Part shown: in pieces, positions 52,909-64,000 of the stretch
How positions within the stretch are numbered: position 1 is the stretch's first letter
Layout: every line of letters starts with the position of its first letter
Assembly (NCBI GenBank): GCA_965216945.1
Contig: CBDCGU010000003.1
Coordinates: 1,674,001 to 1,738,000, forward strand
Reading direction: 5' to 3'
Length of the DNA stretch: 64,000 nt
Source: DATHZQ01 sp965216945
GTDB lineage: Bacteria > Actinomycetota > Acidimicrobiia > Spongiisociales > UBA5794
Translations under genes and position numbers: made by a program
Notes under the pieces: model-generated
Told to the model about the DNA's origin: nothing
Seen by the model: the letters and a program-made list of their open reading frames with translations, nothing else
The model's database searches: none

Positions 52909-54957
52909 TCAGGACGTCGAGAAGGCGTCGAGCACCGGCAACAAGACGTCGGTGCGGAGCGACGCTCGCTCCTCCGTGGTCGTTATCAGGACGACCACGC
53001 CGGTGATGCCGGCGTCGGCGCCGAGGGCGACCTCGGTGGGGAATCCATCGATCGTTCCCGTGTACAGCGACCAGGTACGCCCACCGGCATCGATCGTGCC
53101 GTTGGACACCGGATCCTCGGCGAAGCCGAGCTGAGAGCCGAAGAGCCCGATCAGCAGCTCGGGATCGCCGGCGCCCGGTACCGCTTGCTGGACGATGGCG
53201 GTCTGATCGGCGACGTTGGTGCCGCGAGCCCAGGCGCCGGGCCCTACGCTCTCCCAACCCTCCGGGACTACCCCGCTCACGGTGACCCCGAATACGTCCT
53301 CCTCGAACGGCACGAGCACGATCTCCGCTGCCTGCTCGTCTCCCGTGACGAATGCCGGCGGCGCCATCGCAGCGACACAGCTCGTGTCGAGTGAGCCGGA
53401 GGGGTCGTCGAAGAACGCAAGCGCCACATCCCGTGCGCAGTCGGCGGAGAGCGAGGCGGCATGCCCGACGCCGGGGAACAACACGAAGACGCCGTTCGAC
53501 AGGCGGGAGGCGGCCCGCTCTCCCCATGCCGGAGGGGTGATCGGGTCGTACTCCCCGGCCATGACGAGCGTTGGGAGTTCACTGACCACGGGTTCGTTCT
53601 CGGCGGGGCCGGCGACACCCGAGTCCCAGAGCTCGCATTCCTCGTAGAACCCATAGTTGCCCTGGGAGAACAGCTCGAGATCCGGGTAGGCCCCGGCGGC
53701 TGCGATGGCGGCCTCCGCCGAGGAGAAGGGCACCTCTTCGTTGCATTGGACCGACAGGTACATGCCGTCGCTGACGAAGGCGGATTGGGCGACCCGATTG
53801 GTGAGCAGCAGGGTGCCGAGTGTCGCATCACCCGCTTCGAGATCGTCGACCAGCTGGGGAAGCACGGGGATGACCTCAGCCGAGTAGAGCCCTTGGAACA
53901 CCAGACCGAGGAGGGCCTCACCATCGATGATGGCGTCGTGGCGCTCGAGCGTCGTGATGTCACGTACCTGCGTGTTGATGGGATCGGCTTCGAGCTCATC
54001 GGCGAGGTCGTAGAGCCGTTGCTCCAGCTCGGGATATGCGGCCGCACACGCTGCGTCGGCCAGGCAACCGTCGAAGAGCTCATCGAGTGCCCGGTCGTAG
54101 TTGCCGGGAAGCTCACGGAACAGATCGACATCAGGCGGGTAGGCCGAGTCGAGAATCACGCTGCGGACGCCCTGCGGGTGATCCCGCATCACACCCTGCG
54201 CAAGGCGCGTCCCGTAGCTGATACCCAGCACGTTCCACTCTTCGATACCGAGTGCGATGCGGAGATCGGCGACGTCGGCCGCATTCGTGACGCTGTTGTA
54301 TTGGGTGAGATCGACACCGTCCGCAATCAGTCGGTCCCGGCATTCGGTGTACGCAGCCTTCTCGCCCTCCAGGTAGACCTCGGGGGGCAGGTTCTCGTCG
54401 ATGACGTCGAGCAGGTAATCCCGAGCCTCGGGGCATTCCAACGTCGGCTCGGAGAGGCCGACGCCGCGCTGATCGAAGAGGATGAGGTGCCGCTCGGCGA
54501 GGAACCCGCCCCAAGAGTCCTCGAACCCGAAGGCCAGCGTGTTCAGTGTCTCGCCGCCCGGTCCGCCGTCGAGGTAGACGATCGGGTCGTCTGGTGCATC
54601 CGGATTGTCGCTCTCGAATCGTGCAACGTGCAGCCGGACCTGACGCCCGGCCGGGTCCTCCCGGTTCTCCGGCACGACGAGGAACCCGCATTGGGGGTCG
54701 CGGTCCGGAATCGGATCGAAGTTGCAGCGGCTCTCCTCGAAGACCGGCTCGTAGGCGGCAGCTTGTCGAGTCGTCGTGGTCGTGCTCTCGTCAGGGGCGG
54801 CCACGGTGGTCGTGGTGGTTTCTCCGGCCACGGCGATGGTCGTCGGAGTGGCGGCCGCGTCGGTGTCGCCGTCCTGGTTGAGCAGGAAGACTGCGAGGCC
54901 CGCAACGACGGCGATCCCTACCACGATGGCGATGGCGGCCCGGTTCATGCGGTCCAC
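52909..54957 (-). CDS. Secreted or membrane-anchored TAP-type alpha/beta hydrolase
   Basis: 682 aa. N-terminal transmembrane anchor (AAIAIVVGIAVVAGLAVFLL), Thr-rich linker, then an alpha/beta hydrolase: DGGPGGE oxyanion region, FDQRGVGLSEP, nucleophile in GISYG near 245, TLVMAGEYDPITPP and FPGVGHAAS for Asp and His. Matches actinobacterial tripeptidyl aminopeptidase (SCO/Tap) relatives. A C-terminal domain of about 130 residues (from 550) is extra and of unknown role. Likely a peptidase or esterase outside the membrane. Confidence 0.85.
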   Translation of the reverse strand: MDRMNRAAIAIVVGIAVVAGLAVFLLNQDGDTDAAATPTTIAVAGETTTTTVAAPDESTTTTTRQAAAYEPVFEESRCNFDPIPDRDPQCGFLVVPENREDPAGRQVRLHVARFESDNPDAPDDPIVYLDGGPGGETLNTLAFGFEDSWGGFLAERHLILFDQRGVGLSEPTLECPEARDYLLDVIDENLPPEVYLEGEKAAYTECRDRLIADGVDLTQYNSVTNAADVADLRIALGIEEWNVLGISYGTRLAQGVMRDHPQGVRSVILDSAYPPDVDLFRELPGNYDRALDELFDGCLADAACAAAYPELEQRLYDLADELEADPINTQVRDITTLERHDAIIDGEALLGLVFQGLYSAEVIPVLPQLVDDLEAGDATLGTLLLTNRVAQSAFVSDGMYLSVQCNEEVPFSSAEAAIAAAGAYPDLELFSQGNYGFYEECELWDSGVAGPAENEPVVSELPTLVMAGEYDPITPPAWGERAASRLSNGVFVLFPGVGHAASLSADCARDVALAFFDDPSGSLDTSCVAAMAPPAFVTGDEQAAEIVLVPFEEDVFGVTVSGVVPEGWESVGPGAWARGTNVADQTAIVQQAVPGAGDPELLIGLFGSQLGFAEDPVSNGTIDAGGRTWSLYTGTIDGFPTEVALGADAGITGVVVLITTTEERASLRTDVLLPVLDAFSTS

Positions 54958-55007
54958 ACCCTAGGTGGCGCAGGGTGGTATCGATCGTCGCAGAGGGGAG
55001 GCGAGAA

Positions 55008-55750
55008 TCAGCGGGGACGCAGGAGCCAATCGTGGCTGGGGACGGCCGCGGCCAGAGGTGGTGGCTCCGTGAAGCTCACCGGTGCGGGGCGGGAAGTCCG
55101 ACCTGCGACGGTGAGGAGGAACTCGCCGTGGCGGATCCAATACCCGGGGAACCGCTCGCCCGCCGGCCGGTCGATCACATGGAGGGGCCTCCACCGCCCC
55201 TCGCTCTCGTCGATCTCGACCGTCACCTCGACGCTTCGTGTGTCGCGCCGGAGCCCGGTGCGCAGCACCTTGAGGGCGCTTTCCTTGGCAGACCACACCA
55301 GATTGGCGGCGAGGGCGTGAGAGGGGGCTGCCGCCACCAACCGCTGCTCGGCGGAGGTGAAGTAGTCGCGGACGAAGGCGTCGCTGCGGGGTTCGACGAG
55401 CTCCATGTCGCATCCGATGTCACCGCCTCCGGCGACCACCGCACAGACGGCCCAATCGGCGCGGTCGGTCATGGCGATGCGCATCCCGGCCGGCAAGTCG
55501 TCGATGAAAGCCTCCGGCGCCCCGTCGGGTGCGTTGCGGACGACGATGCGGCGCAACGAGGCGGGGTCGGAAGGGTCGATCCCACGGGCGCGTGCCAGGG
55601 CTTGTTTGGCGGTCCAGCGGCCGAGCTCGGCCTCGTCGCGCCGTTTCGTGAAGCGCATGGAGGCCAGCCGGGCTGCCAGTGCCGGATCGTGCCAGGTCGG
55701 CTCCCGCGGCACCTCGCGCATGCCCGCGGAGTGCCAGCGCATCGGCTCGG

Positions 55751-55754
<4 letters not shown>
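55008..55754 (-). CDS. Sfp-type 4'-phosphopantetheinyl transferase
   Basis: 248 aa from GTG 55754, overlapping the carboxylase stop by GTGA. GCDMELVEPRSD near 110 carries the metal-binding aspartate/glutamate and WSAKESALKVLRTGL near 155 is the classic WxxKE(A/S)xxK motif. It attaches the phosphopantetheine arm to carrier proteins; its position suggests the ACPs of the neighbouring synthase as substrates, as PfaE does for polyunsaturated fatty acid synthases. The link to this synthase is inferred from operon structure. Confidence 0.85.
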
Positions 55755-61279
<5,525 letters not shown>

Positions 61280-61283
61280 CTGA

Positions 61284-64000
61284 TCAGCCGTGCTCCCCGA
61301 GGGCGGCACGCAGCGGTGCGACCGCGGCGTCCGGCACCTGCGTAGGCAGCGAGACCGTCTTGTATCCCTCCATCACCACGAAGGTAGCGCCTGAGGCGTC
61401 CGCGACGCGCACGGTGAACTCATCATCGCCCGGCTGGACCATCGCCGTGATGGCACCGTCGGCGGCGTCGGGGTCGCCGCCGAACCGGACTCTGCCCACG
61501 CGCATCGGCAGCGCCATCGTGCCCGTCGTGCCGATCTCCCAGATGCCGGAGGCCTGGAAGGCCAGCTCGGCCAAGCGTGGATGGGTCACCGTCGAGCGAC
61601 TGGCGGGAACGTGGTTGGGCGGCAGCTCCGAGGCCATGCGGCCGGCCGCGCCACCGTCGATGCCCCAGGCCGCCGCGAGCACCTGATACGCCGGGCCGTG
61701 GAAGTAGATCTGATAGATCGACTCGGGTCCGGCGGCAGCCCCTACCGGATCGGCAACCTCGGTCCGTCCCAGGTCCGGAGGGTTGGGCCCGAGCCGCACG
61801 GTGCCGGTGAAATGCAGGGTGCGTTGTGGCTCGTCCTGCCCAACGAGCTGTCGCTCCCCGATGAGCCGGCAATGCGCCAGCGTCTCGTCACCGTCGGCGA
61901 CGAACTGCGCAGTGATCGTCACAACCCGCGGCTCGTTCCGATAGAACTTGAACGGAGCCAGGAAGTCGACATCCTCGACCGCCACCACCGTGAGCTCCGG
62001 GTGCAGGAAGGCCGCCGTCTCAGCGAACGCCTCCATGCCCATGACTCCCGGCAGCACCGGTGTTCCGTCGATCTGGTGGTCGTGAAGGAACGGCTGCTCC
62101 GTCGGGTTGAGCTCGGCAGTCACGGTGAAGCCCTCGTAGATGCCGTACCCGACCACCCCGTGAACCTCCACCTTTCCTCCACCGAGCTGGCTCGCCACCG
62201 GTCCGTCACCACCCACGTCGAGACCGCCGGTCGGGTGGTGCTCGTCGAGCAGGATGCCGAGGCGCAGCCCGACGACCTGCTCCCCGGTCTCGGTGCGGCC
62301 GGTCACCTCGCGCCGGACGATGGGAATGCCCGCAGCTGCCGGCAACATGTCGATGCCTGCCGCCTTCATGACGGTCGGTATGGAGCCTCGCGTCGCCATC
62401 CCGATGTCGCCCCAGGCCGTCCAGTCGAGGGCGACACCGAGTGTGTCCGGCCGGCTCGTCTTGAAGCTGGATGTGCTCTTGCACAGCAGATCGTTGGCGG
62501 CGCTGTAGTCGGTCTGGCCGTTGTTGCCGAACCGGCCCGCCACCGAGCTGAACACGACCGCAGCGCCGAGCGGTGTATCGCCGAGGCCACGAAGCAGATT
62601 GAACCAACCATCGGCCTTCACGTCGAAGACGAGGTCGTACTCGGCGGGTTCCTTGTCCGGCAGGAGCCGGCTGATCTCCAGCCCTCCGGCGTGCAGTAGC
62701 AGATCAACCTTGCCGGTGGTCGCCGCCGCAGCCTCCGTCGCGGCACCGACGGCGTCGGCGTCGAGCAAGTTGACCGAGTGGTAGTGCACGGTCCCGCCCG
62801 CGGCTTCGATGGCCTGAACGGCTGCAAGGGCGGCATGCCGCCGTTCGATGCCGGCCAGCTCGCGGTCCACCATCGCCGGGGTGGCACGGCCCTCCGCCTC
62901 CTTGAGGCGCTCGAAGATGGTCCGCTTCAGTTGATCCTTGTCCGCACCGAAGGCGATGACGTCTTCATCTGTCGGGTCGGGTGTCTCGACCAGGTCGAGC
63001 AGGTGGAACGTGCCTCCGCATGCCCGAGCGAGGTCCGCGGTGATGGCCGACACGATGCTGCCTGCTGCTCCGGTCACGACCACCACCGAGTCGGGCCCCA
63101 GCTCGATGCCGCCACCCTCGTTGGGCAGAGGTTGCTCGGTGAGGCCAATCGTCCAGCGTCTGTCGGCGTAGATGCCGATCTCGACGGCGCCGGGGTCCGC
63201 CAGCGTCTCTGCGATCAGCACGTCGGCGTGCGCCGCCGTCTTGCGACCGGTGGGGAAGTCGACCGCCTTCACGAGGGCCGCGGGCTTCTCCCGCTTGTAC
63301 GCCTTGGTGAATCCGGTCACCGCACCGCCCATCGGAGCGACGGCTCCGGCTTCGTCGTACCCGTGCCGGCCACCGAGACGGCTGCCGCTCACCAGGAACA
63401 CACCGGTGTCACCGCCGTGGGAGTAGAGATGGCGCATCGTGGCGTACAGCAGCTTCACCCGTCGCCGCAGCGCCTCGCGCCAATCGTCGAGCTCCATGTC
63501 GGCGACGGCCGGTTCAACGTCGAGCGCAGGGAGCCAGTACACACCGGTCACCTGGCCATCGGCGGCGAACTCGTCGATCCGAGCCAGCAGCTCCTCGGCC
63601 GGCGGGGCATCGTCGATGGCCAGCACCGCGACGCCTCGCTTCTCGAGCCGCTCGACGAGCGCCGTGCCGATACCGCCGTGATCGAGCATGACGACGACGC
63701 GGGAGCCCTCGCCGAGCACGACACCGGTGGCGACACAGTGATCCAGAGGCGGCCGCAGTACGGCCGTGGGGATGCGACGTGGCACCGCTGCAGCGGCTTG
63801 GTCGTCGCCGCGGATCAGCGCGGGGCCGCTGTCGGCGGTGTCGTCGACGGCGAGCGTCTGTTGCGCCGCTCCGGTTTCGGGTTCCTCGGTCGGAGGTGGC
63901 GCCGCAGCCGTCCCCAAACCTTCGGCGCGTTCGTAGACGAATCCGATGACGTCGTTGAGGGTGGGGTAGTCGCGCAGTGCCAAGGAGTCGTCGCGTTCGA
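61284..64000 (-). CDS. PfaA-like fatty-acid/polyketide synthase, C-terminal part
   Basis: Open to the window edge; 904 residues visible. The first 20 (ERDDSLALRDYPTLNDVIGF) end an ACP domain. After a low-complexity linker comes a KR: structural Rossmann half from about 75 and catalytic half from about 300 (VVVTGAAGSIVSAI, FSSVAGRFGNNGQTDYSAAND with Ser-Tyr-Asn). Then a dehydratase with HQIDGTPVLPGVMGMEAF near 637, an HxxxGxxxxP active site, as in PS-DH domains. KS and AT domains should lie upstream. The KR-DH order after ACPs recalls PfaA of polyunsaturated fatty acid synthases. Product unknown. Confidence 0.85.
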   Translation of the reverse strand, partial: ERDDSLALRDYPTLNDVIGFVYERAEGLGTAAAPPPTEEPETGAAQQTLAVDDTADSGPALIRGDDQAAAAVPRRIPTAVLRPPLDHCVATGVVLGEGSRVVVMLDHGGIGTALVERLEKRGVAVLAIDDAPPAEELLARIDEFAADGQVTGVYWLPALDVEPAVADMELDDWREALRRRVKLLYATMRHLYSHGGDTGVFLVSGSRLGGRHGYDEAGAVAPMGGAVTGFTKAYKREKPAALVKAVDFPTGRKTAAHADVLIAETLADPGAVEIGIYADRRWTIGLTEQPLPNEGGGIELGPDSVVVVTGAAGSIVSAITADLARACGGTFHLLDLVETPDPTDEDVIAFGADKDQLKRTIFERLKEAEGRATPAMVDRELAGIERRHAALAAVQAIEAAGGTVHYHSVNLLDADAVGAATEAAAATTGKVDLLLHAGGLEISRLLPDKEPAEYDLVFDVKADGWFNLLRGLGDTPLGAAVVFSSVAGRFGNNGQTDYSAANDLLCKSTSSFKTSRPDTLGVALDWTAWGDIGMATRGSIPTVMKAAGIDMLPAAAGIPIVRREVTGRTETGEQVVGLRLGILLDEHHPTGGLDVGGDGPVASQLGGGKVEVHGVVGYGIYEGFTVTAELNPTEQPFLHDHQIDGTPVLPGVMGMEAFAETAAFLHPELTVVAVEDVDFLAPFKFYRNEPRVVTITAQFVADGDETLAHCRLIGERQLVGQDEPQRTLHFTGTVRLGPNPPDLGRTEVADPVGAAAGPESIYQIYFHGPAYQVLAAAWGIDGGAAGRMASELPPNHVPASRSTVTHPRLAELAFQASGIWEIGTTGTMALPMRVGRVRFGGDPDAADGAITAMVQPGDDEFTVRVADASGATFVVMEGYKTVSLPTQVPDAAVAPLRAALGEHG

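Overview
The window is high-GC DNA from the replication-origin region of an actinomycetote chromosome. The gene order (CCA-adding enzyme, pseudokinase, ECF sigma and anti-sigma factor, trxB, trxA, CwlM-like protein, parB/parA/rsmG, jag/yidC/yidD/rnpA/rpmH on the minus strand, then dnaA/dnaN/recF/dciA/gyrB/gyrA/DUF3566 on the plus strand) matches, from memory, the mycobacterial origin region. There is no 6-phosphogluconate dehydrogenase between dnaN and recF, and the flanking gene content is unusual. I infer a deep-branching lineage such as Acidimicrobiia; this is not proven by the window.

Layout. 1-5.6 kb: two translationally coupled dynamin-like GTPases and a large LuxR-type ATPase regulator. 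5.6-12.8 kb (minus strand): an APH-fold kinase and an arginine operon argC-J-B-R-G-H that lacks argD and argF, with a promoter and ARG-box-like operator in front of argC. 13-18 kb: VOC protein, polytopic membrane protein, acyl-CoA dehydrogenase, NagA. 18-22.9 kb (minus): ABC-F ATPase with a tiny leader ORF, CCA-adding enzyme, zinc-ribbon RNase HI, HDAC-family deacetylase. 23-29.5 kb (plus): GNAT, membrane pseudokinase, ECF sigma/anti-sigma pair, thioredoxin system, CwlM-like protein without evident zinc ligands. 29.5-34.6 kb (minus): parAB-rsmG with two parS sites, a terminator, then jag-yidC-yidD-rnpA-rpmH. 34.6-44.5 kb: origin, dnaA to gyrA and DUF3566.

44.5-55 kb: a secreted thioredoxin-NHL lipoprotein, a small unknown operon, a cobalamin riboswitch controlling a B12-type ABC importer (btuF-btuC-btuD, overlapping start and stop codons), a VIT-family transporter converging on btuD, a cNMP-binding protein, a methyltransferase and a TAP-type secreted hydrolase.

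55-64 kb (minus strand): the most unusual locus. The C-terminal part of a giant PfaA-like fatty-acid/polyketide synthase (ACP tail, KR, DH; the rest lies beyond the window) is followed 4 nt later by a single-chain biotin-dependent acyl-CoA carboxylase of about 1842 aa, which overlaps an Sfp-type phosphopantetheinyl transferase by 4 nt. Extender-unit supply, carrier-protein activation and synthase are thus co-translated, suggesting a dedicated iterative lipid or polyketide pathway.

No rRNA, tRNA, CRISPR array, insertion sequence or prophage was recognised.
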